A stretch of 64,000 bases of DNA from Leptospira harrisiae (GCF_002811945.1 NZ_NPDX01000005.1:212552-276551), one strand, 5' to 3'; shown: positions 17,950 through 27,987, counted from the stretch's first letter. Numbers and translations are program-made. Notes: generated from the letters alone by a model not told the origin.

Positions 17950-19161
17950 TTATTTCAGCTTCTTTAGCTTATTCTCCATGTTAGCCTTTTTATGATAGAA
18001 TTGGACGAGTTTTTCTAGTTCTGCCATGTCCGTACAAACAATTTTTCCCATGTCCATACGAATAAATTTATTATTCTTCATGATATCTGAGATCAAAAGT
18101 TCATCTTTTGGATCCGTAAGTCCCACCATTTTGAGAAGGTCCTTGGTCCCAATTTCAAAATTGTAACCTTGTTTGGGTGCCACTTTGATTCGATTTTTTT
18201 CGGCCAAAGTCATTAGTGTATCTACGATGCGGCCTTGTGGGTCTTTCAAAAGAAGGTTAGCTAACTGTTTGTAGGCAATCCAAATTCGTTCGGATAAAAG
18301 TGTGATAAGCCTTGTTGCCAATTGTGGTTGGGCTTTTACCATTCCTTCAAAGTTGGCTTTGTTGATGGCAAGGAGTTCCACATCGCCCGCTGCGACAGCA
18401 GACGCGGAACGAGGTTTGTTATCAAGGATTGCCATCTCACCAAAAATGTCCCCTGCTTGGAGAACTGCGAGCATCACCTCGTTCTGGTTTACAATTTTGG
18501 AAATTTTAACCTTTCCACTTTGTAAAATAAATAGTTCCTTACCTGGTTCGTGTTCACAAAAAATCATCTCACTATCTTTATAGTTTCGATTGAATTTATT
18601 GTAATCAATGGGCGGTGCTTGGAAAGGTTGGTTGCTTGTCTGCAAACGTAATTTTGCCTGCGGTACAAACTGTCCGTTAGGAAGGTGCTTTAAATAACTT
18701 TGGTAAGCGAAGGTAGCGTGTGATGTATTTTGCTGTTGGAAGTAATATTCGCCAATTTTAAAAAGTTCGTTTGGATCTTCTTCAACGGCGTTACGAAAAG
18801 AAAGTCTTGTAATTGTAGTATCAAATTGTCGTAACTTCATTGAGAAGAAACGAATGATATTCATCGCAACTGCCGTAGACTTTTGGATCAGGGTTCCAAA
18901 TTGGTCGTAACTAACAGAGATTAAAGATACGTTGGTGAGTGAAGTGGCAGATTCAATCTGTGGGTGTTGGCTCATAGCTGCCACCACTCCGAAAAAGTCA
19001 CCAGGTCCTAAAACTTGGTTTGGATCTTCTCCGACAACAGCCGTCTCACGAGTGACACGTACCTTCCCCTCACGGATGATATAGAAATTGTTCGCATCCT
19101 TTTTCCCCTCTACAATGATGTAGGAGTTCGCTGGGAAAGTAACCATTTGAAAAAACGACAT
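17950..19161 (-). CDS. Protein with two cyclic-nucleotide-binding domains
   Basis: A 403-residue soluble protein. A first CNB domain covers about residues 5-120 (FPANSYIIVEGKKDANNFYI and REGKVRVTRE). A helical, TPR-like linker (YYFQQQNTSHATFAYQSYLK) follows. A second CNB domain lies about 195-310 and carries the phosphate-binding-cassette-like GEMAILDNKPRSASAVA. The C-terminal part (about 310-400) resembles a Crp-type winged helix (GRIVDTLMTLAEKNRI, then GTKDLLKMVGLTDPKDELL), so it may bind DNA. It is unlike classical CRP in having two CNB domains. A transcription regulator or nucleotide sensor is inferred. Confidence 0.75.
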   Translation of the reverse strand: MSFFQMVTFPANSYIIVEGKKDANNFYIIREGKVRVTRETAVVGEDPNQVLGPGDFFGVVAAMSQHPQIESATSLTNVSLISVSYDQFGTLIQKSTAVAMNIIRFFSMKLRQFDTTITRLSFRNAVEEDPNELFKIGEYYFQQQNTSHATFAYQSYLKHLPNGQFVPQAKLRLQTSNQPFQAPPIDYNKFNRNYKDSEMIFCEHEPGKELFILQSGKVKISKIVNQNEVMLAVLQAGDIFGEMAILDNKPRSASAVAAGDVELLAINKANFEGMVKAQPQLATRLITLLSERIWIAYKQLANLLLKDPQGRIVDTLMTLAEKNRIKVAPKQGYNFEIGTKDLLKMVGLTDPKDELLISDIMKNNKFIRMDMGKIVCTDMAELEKLVQFYHKKANMENKLKKLK

Positions 19162-19239
19162 TCTTAAATCTCTGAACCCTTTTTGCTCAACGTGCCTAGT
19201 TTATTATCGGAGATCCCTAGGGCAATATTTTCGTAAAAA

Positions 19240-19770
19240 TTACTTATTTTTACTCTCTCCTAAAATTTCCATCTGAGTCAGTTCTAATTCCGCTTCTTGT
19301 GCAATTTTACTGGAATACGTATTTTTGATAATGTCCTGAAAAATCTGATACGCTTTGTCTTCCCTGCCCATACGGACATAGGCTTTGCCAGAAATTAAGT
19401 AGGATTCGAGTCCTTCTTCCGTATTGGGAAATTCTTTATAAATTTTCAGTTCGTTTTCAGCAAGTGCCAATACATCGCCTGTCATTCGGTAGTTGGAACT
19501 TAAGGTTTTTCGCACTTCGCGTGTTTTGGAATGGCCTGGATAGAGTAATAAAAAGCTTTTGCAGGATTCCACCGATTGGTAGTGGTTCCGATCCTCTAGA
19601 AACTCTTTTGCCTTCTTGTAGAGGAGTTCCCCTTGTTGGTTTCGTTCGTCCGCAAAAATTTGACTCACGGAACGATCGGCTAAAAGAGGAAAAAACCCCA
19701 TAGAAACAAGGATTCCTAGGGTAAAAGTCACTCGTAAGGAGTTGGTCCAGGCTGTCGAATTCTGTCTCAT
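19240..19770 (-). CDS. Exported TPR-like protein following a VWA protein
   Basis: A periplasmic protein of 176 residues when started at the ATG at 19770. A longer frame exists, but it would run back into the preceding gene. The signal peptide is TLGILVSMGFFPLLA. After it, helical pairs of about 34-residue period are visible (ELLYKKAKEFLEDRNHYQSV; AENELKIYKEFPNTEEGLES; SGKAYVRMGREDKAYQIFQD), as in tetratricopeptide repeats or YbgF-like proteins. The VWA-domain gene ends 5 bases upstream, so the pair is one transcript. TPR plus VWA pairs occur in bat-type operons and suggest protein-protein scaffolding. Confidence 0.75.
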   Translation of the reverse strand: MRQNSTAWTNSLRVTFTLGILVSMGFFPLLADRSVSQIFADERNQQGELLYKKAKEFLEDRNHYQSVESCKSFLLLYPGHSKTREVRKTLSSNYRMTGDVLALAENELKIYKEFPNTEEGLESYLISGKAYVRMGREDKAYQIFQDIIKNTYSSKIAQEAELELTQMEILGESKNK

Positions 19771-19775
19771 TACTA

Positions 19776-20861
19776 TCAGTTTCGGCCAGAACTGAGATTC
19801 TCGTGAACGGGTTTTTCCTCTGAAATGGCAAGAATTTTCGGAACCCCTGTCAAATCCCAAAGTTCTGCGGATGCTTTCATACGTTTTCCAGCGGGCAAAG
19901 GGAAAACAAAACGACCTTTTCCTTCTGGCCCAATTTTTAATTCAATTTGATGTTTGGTGAGGTCTCCCATCCTTCGCTCTCGAAGCGGTGGAACAGGGAA
20001 ACTTCGTTGTTTTTCTTCTGCTGGATAAAGATACAACTGCACCATATAGGAAGTATTGGTTTTGGCAGTGTATTCGTAATTCAGAATGTAACCAGATTCT
20101 GATCCATCTTCATAAGGAAGGATATTCAGGATTTTGATTTGGTTTTGGGATGGTGCGGCTAGATTTGTATTGTGATTGGTGGTTTCCGAGACAAGCTTGG
20201 GTTCCTGTTCTGAGGAAAAAAAGATTTGTTTGAAAGAAGAATCATAATCTTCAGGACCTTTCAAAGAATAATAATGTCCGTCTCCAAGGATGGAAAGCCG
20301 TTTGAGATCTTCCTCTCCTTTGGGGTCAATGTCGATCCCTAGCACCTGTAATCGAAATTTTTTTCCGGATTGTTTCAGTTGGTACAGAACGGCTTTTGGA
20401 TCTCCATCGCAACTTTCCACCCCATCGGAGATAAAAATAATCTCCGTTTCTTGAAGATCATTCAAAAGAAACTCACCAACCAAGTTTAAGGTTTGGGCGA
20501 TGGGTGTTGATCCTGCAGGCACAATGGACGAAATTTTTTGGCTCACAAGAGATGCAGCTCCTCGTTGGATGGGGTGATACAACCTGGCGGATGAACATCC
20601 TGCGATTCGGTTTCCGTAAGCAACAAGTCCCACACTCACATCTTTTGGCAATCCCCCAAGAACTTGTAATAATTTTTCTTTGGCAACGGCCATCCTTGTT
20701 TTTCCATCCCATTTTTCAGACATGGAACCACTGGCATCTAAAATAAAAACATATCGTTTGTTAGGTTGTACTTGCGGGGAAAGGGGAAAAAAGGAAAGAA
20801 AAAATAAAATGAGGATGGCAAAATTCCTTTTCAGTTGCTGGTTTTTATTTTTTTTCCGCAC
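19776..20861 (-). CDS. Exported von Willebrand factor A (VWA) domain protein
   Basis: A 361-residue exported protein. It has a basic start and signal peptide (NFAILILFFLSFFPLSPQV), then a VWA domain of about 180 residues with a complete MIDAS metal site: DASGS (D42, S44, S46), a threonine in AGSTPIAQTL, and the aspartate in FISDGVESCDGDP. A C-terminal beta-rich region follows. The predicted start is GTG at 20861; no ATG is in frame nearby. The closest known use is in BatA/BatB-like envelope proteins, but the adjacent ATPase and DUF58 genes of that system are missing here. Confidence 0.8.
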   Translation of the reverse strand: MRKKNKNQQLKRNFAILILFFLSFFPLSPQVQPNKRYVFILDASGSMSEKWDGKTRMAVAKEKLLQVLGGLPKDVSVGLVAYGNRIAGCSSARLYHPIQRGAASLVSQKISSIVPAGSTPIAQTLNLVGEFLLNDLQETEIIFISDGVESCDGDPKAVLYQLKQSGKKFRLQVLGIDIDPKGEEDLKRLSILGDGHYYSLKGPEDYDSSFKQIFFSSEQEPKLVSETTNHNTNLAAPSQNQIKILNILPYEDGSESGYILNYEYTAKTNTSYMVQLYLYPAEEKQRSFPVPPLRERRMGDLTKHQIELKIGPEGKGRFVFPLPAGKRMKASAELWDLTGVPKILAISEEKPVHENLSSGRN

Positions 20862-20893
20862 CTGTACACCATCGGCGAAAACAGGAATTGACC

Positions 20894-21514
20894 TTAGAGG
20901 GATTTGGGATCTAAAAAAGGCGGAACGACTAGGTTTGGTTTCACGAGAAGGGGAGTTCTGTCAAAAGAAGAATGTGCCCGTAGGAATCGCAAAATCATTT
21001 CGCAGGTAGCACCCCAAAGGAGACCATCTCCTAAATCAAAATAATAAGCAAAATGTTCCCGGCCAGGCACTTGAATGGCATAAAAAGGTTTTGTCCAAAG
21101 ATCGGAAAAGGAAAGGAGAATGACTCGTTCCACTTCCTCTGTGTTATGCTGAAAGGATAAATCACCTTCATAGGTGGCCAAAAATGGAGTGATATGAAAA
21201 CCGGTTCTTGTATGGAGCCCTTCTAGTTTTCCAAGAACATTCAAAGTAGAACTTTGGACACCCATCTCTTCTTCCCATTCCCGAAGGGCCGTGACTAAAA
21301 GATTGGAATCTTCTTTTTCTTTGACTCCACCCGGAAAAGAAATTTGGCCGGGGTGGGATTTTAGATTTTTGGAACGTTCAGTAAGAATGATTCCTTCTGC
21401 AATATCTTTGGATCCATATAAAGGAAAAATCACTCCTGACTTCACTTCTGATGTGTCAGGAATTTCATCAAAGTCCCTTGAAAGTTTTTTTACAAAGGAC
21501 TCGTAGGGTAACAT
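20894..21514 (-). CDS. Nudix hydrolase of the CoA pyrophosphatase type
   Basis: A 206-residue NudL-like enzyme, expected to split CoA or its oxidised forms into 4'-phosphopantetheine and 3',5'-ADP. The Nudix box is present: GGVKEKEDSNLLVTA followed by LREWEEEMGV, with the REXXEE metal site intact. The preceding block GIILTERSKNLKSHPGQISF matches the UPF0035 signature of this subgroup. The ATG at 21514 shares one base with the TGA of the RNase D gene (TGATG), with GAGGG before it, so the two are coupled. A TTG one codon earlier is also possible. Confidence 0.85.
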   Translation of the reverse strand: MLPYESFVKKLSRDFDEIPDTSEVKSGVIFPLYGSKDIAEGIILTERSKNLKSHPGQISFPGGVKEKEDSNLLVTALREWEEEMGVQSSTLNVLGKLEGLHTRTGFHITPFLATYEGDLSFQHNTEEVERVILLSFSDLWTKPFYAIQVPGREHFAYYFDLGDGLLWGATCEMILRFLRAHSSFDRTPLLVKPNLVVPPFLDPKSL

Positions 21515-22734
21515 CAACCCTCGTCTTTCGAGTTTTGGTTTTGTTTTTTCCTACGTTTGGCAACAAATGCTTCTTTGGAACGAATGGCCACCAAACGGTT
21601 GATCATCGAATCAAAAGGAAGTCCTTGGATGGCAGCAAGTAAACTTGGGCCATAGTTTTGTACTTTCCAATCCGAAAACACATGGAGGGCTTTTAATTCT
21701 TCTAAGGTTTTTGGTGCTGCTCGCAAAATAACAATGAGTTGTTTGTTCGAAGGAAGAAGGGAGTGTTCCATTCGTCTAGCGCGCATAATGCGGAGTCGCC
21801 ATTTTTTAGCATTTTCGAATTTATGGTTTTCATCTTCGTTTAAGTCTTCGCCATGACGTTTCGAAAGTTCTGATGTATCGATAGGATCATTGTATTCAGC
21901 AGTTAATAGTTTGAAAATTTCTGTTCCGTCTTTTTTTCCAAACCATTCCACACATTTTTCTTCGTTCGGATGTCCTTTCACTGCTTGTGATAAACGATCG
22001 TTATTAAAAACTCGGAAACTAGCTTTGTTAATTCGTTTTGCTTTTTCATCACGGTAACGAAGAAGTTCTAAAATTTTTCTTCTTTCAAGCGGAGTGAAAT
22101 TAAGAATGTCAGGAAATTTTCCAAGAGAAAATCCTTCTCCTTCTTTGGCTACATACTCTTCGGATGCAATGAATTCAAATTCGGAGATAGCTTCATCATA
22201 AAGAGATCTTCGTTTGAGTTCTTCTTCCATTTTTAACCAAATGGATTCTAAATAAGCAGTGTCGAGTGCTGCATATTTAAGTTGTTGTTTTTGAAGAGGA
22301 CGAATTTCCCAATTAGACTTTTGTTCTACTTTGGAAAGTGTTACTTTATGGTAATGTTCTACTACATGTGACAAAGAACTTTGTTCTAATGACAATAATC
22401 GAGAACTGATCATTGTATCTGCCGTGTTCACAAATTTGAACCCAAAGTCTCTTTTTAAGGCTTTGATGTCATCTTGTGCCGAATGGAAGATTTTGAGAAT
22501 GTTCGGATCTGCAAACAAAGGACCCAAAGCTGACAAATTTGTGATTTTTAGAGGGTCAATCAGGTAATTTTTGCCATTAGAATTGATCTGGATGAGACAA
22601 ACTTTGGGGTAGTACGTGTAATAACCGGAGGACTCGGTGTCGATCGACATGATTTTGGACTGTCTGAGATTGATCAGAGCTAAATCCAAAGCTTTTGCTG
22701 TATCAACGAGAATATAGTTGGAATTGATTTGCAT
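21514..22734 (-). CDS. rnd: Ribonuclease D
   Basis: A 406-residue 3'-5' exoribonuclease that trims tRNA precursors and other small RNAs. The DnaQ-like exonuclease domain (about 1-190) has all three DEDD motifs: SIDTESSGYY, FHSAQDDIKAL and the YAALDTAYL motif with the conserved Tyr. An HRDC domain (about 215-290) follows, and a second HRDC-like domain (about 300-400) is likely, as in E. coli RNase D. The start at 22734 is 41 bases from the divergent purF start, so both promoters share that short gap. Confidence 0.9.
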   Translation of the reverse strand: MQINSNYILVDTAKALDLALINLRQSKIMSIDTESSGYYTYYPKVCLIQINSNGKNYLIDPLKITNLSALGPLFADPNILKIFHSAQDDIKALKRDFGFKFVNTADTMISSRLLSLEQSSLSHVVEHYHKVTLSKVEQKSNWEIRPLQKQQLKYAALDTAYLESIWLKMEEELKRRSLYDEAISEFEFIASEEYVAKEGEGFSLGKFPDILNFTPLERRKILELLRYRDEKAKRINKASFRVFNNDRLSQAVKGHPNEEKCVEWFGKKDGTEIFKLLTAEYNDPIDTSELSKRHGEDLNEDENHKFENAKKWRLRIMRARRMEHSLLPSNKQLIVILRAAPKTLEELKALHVFSDWKVQNYGPSLLAAIQGLPFDSMINRLVAIRSKEAFVAKRRKKQNQNSKDEG

Positions 22735-22775
22735 CTAATTGGGATTTTGGAAATACTGCAATTGTCATTCTAACA

Positions 22776-24203
22776 ATGATTCTCCAATCTGACAAACCAA
22801 AAGAAGAATGTGCCATTTTCGGCATCTACAATAGCAAGGAAGCTGCTAATTTTACCTACCTAGGTTTGTACTCAATGCAACACCGAGGCCAGGAGTCCAG
22901 TGGGATCGTCACAACAGATGGTTCTCACTTATACCGGTATGCCAACATGGGTCTCGTGGCAAATATCTTCACTCAACCGAAGATCAAAGAGCTCATAGGG
23001 GATTCGGCCATTGGTCACAACCGGTATTCCACAACGGGAGCCAGTTTTCTAAGGAATGCTCAGCCCATCCGCGTGGAATCCCACTTAGGTCCTGTGGCAC
23101 TTGCCCACAATGGTAACCTAGTCAACTCCTGGGACATTCGAAATAAGCTCGAAAGAGACGGATCGATCTTTCAAACCACCATCGATTCCGAAGTCATTGT
23201 CCACTTGATGGCGAAAAGCCATAAAACAGACCTTCTAGAAGCACTCTGTGAATCACTTGCACAAGTTCGCGGTGCCTACTCTCTGTTAGTTTTAACTCCA
23301 AGATACTTAATTGCAGTGCGAGATCCCAACGGTTTTCGCCCCCTTGTGATGGGGAAACGAAGTGATGGTGCCATTGTCTTTGCTTCTGAAACCTGTGCTT
23401 TTGATATCACCGAAACAGAATATGTAAGGGATGTGGAACCAGGTGAGATGATTGTTATCGATCATACGGGAATGCGTTCCCTCTACCCATTCCCAAAAGC
23501 AAAACCAAGTCTTTGTATATTTGAATACATCTACTTTGCAAGACCTGATTCGTATATCTTCGAAGAATCTGTTTATAAAGTAAGAAAATCTCTCGGTCGC
23601 CAGCTTGCGCGTGTTATGCCAGTGGAAGCCGACGTGATCATTCCTGTTCCAGATTCTGCAAACATTGCGGCCCTCGGTTATAGTGAAGAGTCTGGGATCC
23701 CATACCAAAGTGGTCTTGTGCGTTCTCATTACATTGGTCGTACCTTCATTGAACCGGACCAAAAAATTCGGGACTTTGGTGCCAAAATCAAATACAATGT
23801 GGTGAAAGAAGTGGTAAATGGAAAACGCGTTGTCATCATTGACGACTCGGTGATGCGAGGAACCACAAGCCGTAAAATCATTAAAATGATTCGGAATGCC
23901 GGCGCCAAAGAAATTCATTTTAGAGTTTCTGCTCCACCTACGGTTTCTCCTTGTTATTATGGTATCGATATTCCAACCCATAAAGAACTCATTGCATCGA
24001 CTCATAGTATTGATGAGATTCAAAAGTATCTTCGTGTGGATTCTCTTGCTTATTTAACTTTGGATACAATGCATAAAGCAGTAGAAGGACACAAAGGCGG
24101 CGGATTTTGTGATGCTTGTTTCACTTCCAATTACCCAGTGGAATTTCAAGATCATGCAGGAAATCAAAAGTCTTTATTTACGGAATACGCGACGGAAGAG
24201 TAA
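22776..24203 (+). CDS. purF: Amidophosphoribosyltransferase
   Basis: A 475-residue enzyme for the first committed step of purine synthesis (PRPP plus glutamine to phosphoribosylamine). The propeptide is short: the catalytic cysteine is Cys12 in [10 protein letters not shown], which needs removal of 11 residues. The glutaminase domain has HRGQESSGI and GHNRYSTTG, and the phosphoribosyl domain has [17 protein letters not shown]. Near the C-terminus, cysteines in FCDACF and elsewhere could hold an iron-sulfur cluster as in the Bacillus-type enzyme. Its TAA overlaps the ATG of queD (TAATG), an unusual purine/queuosine pairing. Confidence 0.95.
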   Translation: MILQSDKPKEECAIFGIYNSKEAANFTYLGLYSMQHRGQESSGIVTTDGSHLYRYANMGLVANIFTQPKIKELIGDSAIGHNRYSTTGASFLRNAQPIRVESHLGPVALAHNGNLVNSWDIRNKLERDGSIFQTTIDSEVIVHLMAKSHKTDLLEALCESLAQVRGAYSLLVLTPRYLIAVRDPNGFRPLVMGKRSDGAIVFASETCAFDITETEYVRDVEPGEMIVIDHTGMRSLYPFPKAKPSLCIFEYIYFARPDSYIFEESVYKVRKSLGRQLARVMPVEADVIIPVPDSANIAALGYSEESGIPYQSGLVRSHYIGRTFIEPDQKIRDFGAKIKYNVVKEVVNGKRVVIIDDSVMRGTTSRKIIKMIRNAGAKEIHFRVSAPPTVSPCYYGIDIPTHKELIASTHSIDEIQKYLRVDSLAYLTLDTMHKAVEGHKGGGFCDACFTSNYPVEFQDHAGNQKSLFTEYATEE

Positions 24204-24577
24204 TGGAAGAGCTTGAACTTTCCAAAACCTTTGGTTTTGAAGCCGCACATTTTTTACCGAATGTTCCTGAAGGCCACAAATGCAAAAGAATGCATGGCCA
24301 CAGTTTTCGTTTTGCAGTGTATCTTAAAGGTGAAATTGATCCTCACACTGGTTGGATCATGGACTTCGGTGAATTAAAATCCATCGTAAAACCAATCTTA
24401 GACGAACATTTGGATCATTATGTATTGAATGATGTTCCAGGCCTTGAAAATCCAACAAGTGAAAACATTGCTGTTTGGCTTTGGAACCAATTAAAACCAA
24501 AACTTCCTTTACTCGATAAAATCACTTTGTACGAAACTTGCACTAGTTCTTGTGTGTACAGAGGTCCAAAAAAGTAA
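24203..24577 (+). CDS. queD: 6-carboxytetrahydropterin synthase
   Basis: A 124-residue QueD/PTPS-family enzyme that makes 6-carboxytetrahydropterin from dihydroneopterin triphosphate, in the pathway to queuosine. The frame is open further upstream, but the ATG at 24203 overlaps the purF stop (TAATG) and gives the right length. Zinc ligands are seen in FEAAHFLP and HGHSFRF, the catalytic Cys in [10 protein letters not shown], and the glutamate near the end in LYETCTSS. The queC gene begins directly after its stop codon. Confidence 0.9.
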   Translation: MEELELSKTFGFEAAHFLPNVPEGHKCKRMHGHSFRFAVYLKGEIDPHTGWIMDFGELKSIVKPILDEHLDHYVLNDVPGLENPTSENIAVWLWNQLKPKLPLLDKITLYETCTSSCVYRGPKK

Positions 24578-25333
24578 ATGGTTTCCGTTAAGGATTCCTC
24601 TCCTCATTCCAGATCTGAAAAAAAAGGTGCCGTAGTACTTTTGTCAGGTGGGCTTGATTCTACCACTTGTTTGTATGAAGCAGCAAGAGAATATGGTCAT
24701 CCAAAGAATAAAAAATTACCAATCCTTGCTTTATCTTTTGATTATTCTCAAAAACACAAAATAGAATTAGTAAAAAGTAAAAAAATTGCAAAACTTCTCG
24801 GAATCAAACATGTGATTCAAAAGTTGGATCCAGGTTTTTTTCTGGGAAGTTCCCTCACTGAAAAAAATATCAAGGTGAGAAAGAATGCAAAATCGTTATT
24901 TAGCGGTGTGGAAAAGGAAATCCCTAATACATACGTCCCAGGAAGAAATATTTTATTTCTTTCTTTTGCTTTGTCCCTCGCGGAGGGTCATGGATATGAT
25001 TCCATTTATATTGGAGTCAATGCACTCGACTATTCTGGATATCCGGATTGCCGGCCTGAGTTCATCGAATCTTTTCAGAAGATGGCAAATTTAGGAACCA
25101 AAAAAGGAGTGAGTGGCACAGGTGATTCCATCCAAATCAAAACTCCACTGCTTCACTTAAACAAAAAAGAAATTATTGAACTCGGAATCGAAGTAGACGC
25201 TCCACTCCACCTAACGCATTCTTGTTATGATCCCTTACGTGGGAAACCTTGTGGCAAATGTGATTCTTGCATTTTAAGAGCCAAAGGATTTTTGGAAGCT
25301 GGAATTTTAGATCCAGCATTATCGATTCGATAA
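24578..25333 (+). CDS. queC: 7-cyano-7-deazaguanine synthase
   Basis: A 251-residue ATP-dependent enzyme that converts 7-carboxy-7-deazaguanine to preQ0 for queuosine tRNA modification. The PP-loop SGGLDSTT is near residue 24, and the zinc-binding cluster CYDPLRGKPCGKCDSC lies near the C-terminus. The ATG follows immediately on the TAA of queD, so purF-queD-queC is one transcript. queE and queF are not in this window. Confidence 0.93.
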   Translation: MVSVKDSSPHSRSEKKGAVVLLSGGLDSTTCLYEAAREYGHPKNKKLPILALSFDYSQKHKIELVKSKKIAKLLGIKHVIQKLDPGFFLGSSLTEKNIKVRKNAKSLFSGVEKEIPNTYVPGRNILFLSFALSLAEGHGYDSIYIGVNALDYSGYPDCRPEFIESFQKMANLGTKKGVSGTGDSIQIKTPLLHLNKKEIIELGIEVDAPLHLTHSCYDPLRGKPCGKCDSCILRAKGFLEAGILDPALSIR

Positions 25334-25463
25334 ATTTTGATTAGGTCCTAAGTTATGAAAGTAAACATTGGACCTGACATTCTGTGGCAAGCAATCTTGA
25401 GTTAGGTGGTAATTCTCTGTCATTCAATTTAAATAAAATGCAAAGACAGACTGTGTGATACCA

Positions 25464-26867
25464 ATGCGATATTTTTTAATTATATTCATTTTATATTTAT
25501 GTCAATGTAAACCTTTGCCATTGAATAATCCTTCAGATATTCGCACAGATGCCTTTTTAGAAACACAATTACTTCGTTGCCTTTTAGGAGAAATTGATTG
25601 TGTAGAAATCCCACAAGACAACCAAGGAGTTCGAGAATGGACGCGGTTTTTGGGAGCAACCGGTGGAGTTCAAACTAGTTCACCTTCTACTATCACGGAT
25701 CGTTCCGGAAATGTTTACATTGTGGGTACGACCACAGGATCTTTGTCAGGACAAACAAAAATATCTCCCGGATCGTCGAACGATATCTTCGTTTTAAAAT
25801 TCACTAATGGTGGAGATTTATTATGGGCTCGTCAAATGGGAAGTCCAAGTGCAGCAACGAGTTATGTAGAAGTAATCCATATGGATGTCTTTGGCGATTT
25901 GTACATTGTGGGTTCCTCTGGTGGACCGTTTAATGAAATACCAACAAATGGTGCGGGAAGTATTTTGATTAAACTCAACCAGGCAGGATCAGTGCTCTGG
26001 ACACGTATCTTCCCAACTGCAAGTGAAACCTTAGGATCAGGAGTTACATCTGATCCAGAAGGAAATGTATACATTACGGGAAACACAGAAGAACAGGTTA
26101 TCAATGCAGACACGGCATTAGGCGGAAGAAATACATTTATCTTTAAATACAATCGAAAAGGCGATTATCTTTGGACAAGACTGATTGATAACGGAGGACC
26201 TAGTTCGTATGGCCAACAAATTCAATATGATCCTTATTCTAGAAATATTATACTTGCGGGCCAAGTCGGTGGTTCCGGAACATTTTTTGGAAATTCCTTA
26301 CCAGGTGGACTCACCGATTCATATTTGCTTGCGTTAAATACAAATGGAATTGTTCAATGGGTTCGACTTCTTGGAATCTCTGGAAGTTCAAGTAGCATCA
26401 GAGCTCTTTCCATTGATAAAAAAGGTTCTGCATATGTAACTGGTGATGTCAATGGCAATCTTGACGGCCAAGTCAAATCAGGGGCGATTGTACAGTTTTT
26501 AACTCGATACAATATGTATGGCGATAAACTTTGGACCCGTTTGTTAGGAGGAGGTGGTTCTAGTAATACATATACCTATGGCATCTACGCTGATAATACT
26601 TCGCATATTTATACAGTAGGAAGTACTACGGGAAATTTATTTGGCATTAATATATTGGGAATTCAAGATGCCTACCTTTCTAAATATGATAACCAAGGAA
26701 ATTTACTTTGGATTCGTCCTTCTGGAAGTGCTGGTTCTACAGTTTATGGAAGGGGAATCTCTTCTGATAAATACGGAACTCTTTACATTTCTGGCTCTAC
26801 AGATGGCAATTTTGACAACCAAACCAAACAAGGGACTTACGACGCATTTTTAATAAAGTACCGTTAA
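25464..26867 (+). CDS. SBBP-repeat beta-propeller lipoprotein
   Basis: A surface or periplasmic lipoprotein of 467 residues with a lipobox at LYLCQC (lipid Cys near residue 16 when started at the ATG at 25464; a GTG three codons earlier is less likely). After a short linker, repeats of about 55 residues recur roughly seven times. Each has the core YIVGTT followed by a DIFVLKFTNGG-like and LLWARQMGS-like pattern. These SBBP repeats form beta-propeller blades and are widespread in Leptospira. No partner gene is adjacent. Function unknown; ligand or matrix contact is a guess. Confidence 0.82.
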   Translation: MRYFLIIFILYLCQCKPLPLNNPSDIRTDAFLETQLLRCLLGEIDCVEIPQDNQGVREWTRFLGATGGVQTSSPSTITDRSGNVYIVGTTTGSLSGQTKISPGSSNDIFVLKFTNGGDLLWARQMGSPSAATSYVEVIHMDVFGDLYIVGSSGGPFNEIPTNGAGSILIKLNQAGSVLWTRIFPTASETLGSGVTSDPEGNVYITGNTEEQVINADTALGGRNTFIFKYNRKGDYLWTRLIDNGGPSSYGQQIQYDPYSRNIILAGQVGGSGTFFGNSLPGGLTDSYLLALNTNGIVQWVRLLGISGSSSSIRALSIDKKGSAYVTGDVNGNLDGQVKSGAIVQFLTRYNMYGDKLWTRLLGGGGSSNTYTYGIYADNTSHIYTVGSTTGNLFGINILGIQDAYLSKYDNQGNLLWIRPSGSAGSTVYGRGISSDKYGTLYISGSTDGNFDNQTKQGTYDAFLIKYR

Positions 26868-26988
26868 AAACACGTCTTTAACATTAGCGATATAAAAAAT
26901 TAATCCACTTAGCGTTGCCATATACTTGGACTCGAAAGGTTTCGATACAAACTGATTTATAACTAGTTAGCTTTTTGGAATCCAATTG

Positions 26989-27213
26989 TTATTGTTCGAC
27001 GCAGATGACTTTCAATGGTTGGCTACAGTCTATTGTTGTGGCATTAAATGAATTTTCTAAAGGAAAACTAAATATTCCTTTCGCCGTAGTCGTACCAATG
27101 ATTGTTGTTTCATCCACTTGGTTTCTAGACCTTTTTGTCCTAAGTCCAGAAGAGCACGATAGGACTGGAAAATGCTGGTGTTTAAGATTGAATTTCAGAT
27201 GGGGGTAGGGCAC
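26989..27213 (-). pseudogene. Decayed remnant of a DUF1554 lipoprotein gene
   Basis: A 74-codon frame that keeps only pieces of the DUF1554 family: CSSGLRTKRSRNQVDETTII, then GTTTAKGIFSFPLENSF, then a jump to the family's last residues KVICVEQ. Compared with the intact copies at 30-34 kb, the N-terminal half including the lipobox is missing. About 50 residues between FPL..S and ICVEQ are also gone. No start or ribosome site fits, so this looks like a deletion relic of a fifth array member. Any activity is unlikely. Confidence 0.65.
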
Positions 27214-27339
27214 TGCCCGAAAGAGGCAAGCAGTCTGTGTTTACAATTTTTTGTATTTCTAGTTTAAAAGTTTAGGAGTTATATACATTCGTAACCTTTG
27301 AATGCAAAGTGATACGAATGTATATTATGTTGATTCTAA

Positions 27340-27987
27340 TCAATAACCAACTGTAAATCTTTGTTTTACATATTTTCTTTCTTCGAGTTCATCTACAAAG
27401 GCTTTTACTAAGTCTGCCAGTGAGATATGGCTATGTCCATTGGTATCAACTAGAAGAGACTCTTTTGAAAAACGATATTTACCTGTTTTTGATCCTTCTG
27501 GTTCGATAACAGCAGAAGGAGAAAGGAAGGTCCATTCCAATTCGTTTTCTGATCGTAAGTGATTTAGAATCTGCCTTGCACCATCGGCACCGGCAAAATA
27601 TTCTTTTGGAAATTCTGGTGTGTCAATCAGCTGCACTCCAGGTTGAACTTCCAAAGATCCTGCTCCACCCATAACAATGATCCGTTTGACGCCTGCTTTT
27701 TTTGTGGCACCTAGAATGGATAAAGATCCATTGATCATGTTTTCTCTGATATTGGGGTCTGTCCATCCTGGATTATAAGAATCCAAAACGGCATCAGATC
27801 CAGAAATGATCTTAGCCAAACCATCTGTATCAAAAATATCCCCTTGGATTTTTTTTAAGTTTGGATGTTCGACTTTTAGTTTTGACGGATCTCGTAAAAC
27901 AGCTGTCACTTGGTATCCTTTGTTTAAAGATTCTTCTAGAGTTTTGCTTCCAATAAACCCTGTTGCTCCAATCAATGTAATTTTCAT
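27340..27987 (-). CDS. NAD(P)-binding atypical SDR protein (YwnB-like)
   Basis: A 215-residue single Rossmann-fold protein with the motif LIGATGFIGSKTLEESLNKG at the N-terminus. Further family marks are VTAVLRDPSKLK and VMGGAGSLEVQPG. It lacks the YxxxK of classical SDRs, matching the NAD(P)H-binding YwnB/NmrA-like group. The gene just upstream encodes an Rrf2 regulator, as in the ywnA-ywnB pair of Bacillus. A dyad matching one in the regulator's own promoter lies 24-42 bases before its start. A redox- or stress-linked role is inferred. Confidence 0.82.
   Translation of the reverse strand: MKITLIGATGFIGSKTLEESLNKGYQVTAVLRDPSKLKVEHPNLKKIQGDIFDTDGLAKIISGSDAVLDSYNPGWTDPNIRENMINGSLSILGATKKAGVKRIIVMGGAGSLEVQPGVQLIDTPEFPKEYFAGADGARQILNHLRSENELEWTFLSPSAVIEPEGSKTGKYRFSKESLLVDTNGHSHISLADLVKAFVDELEERKYVKQRFTVGY

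Noticed and set aside
23307..24023. Minus-strand open frame of 238 codons
   Set aside because: It is antisense to purF, whose motifs are complete; the product is rich in His, Asn and Phe, as expected of a shadow.
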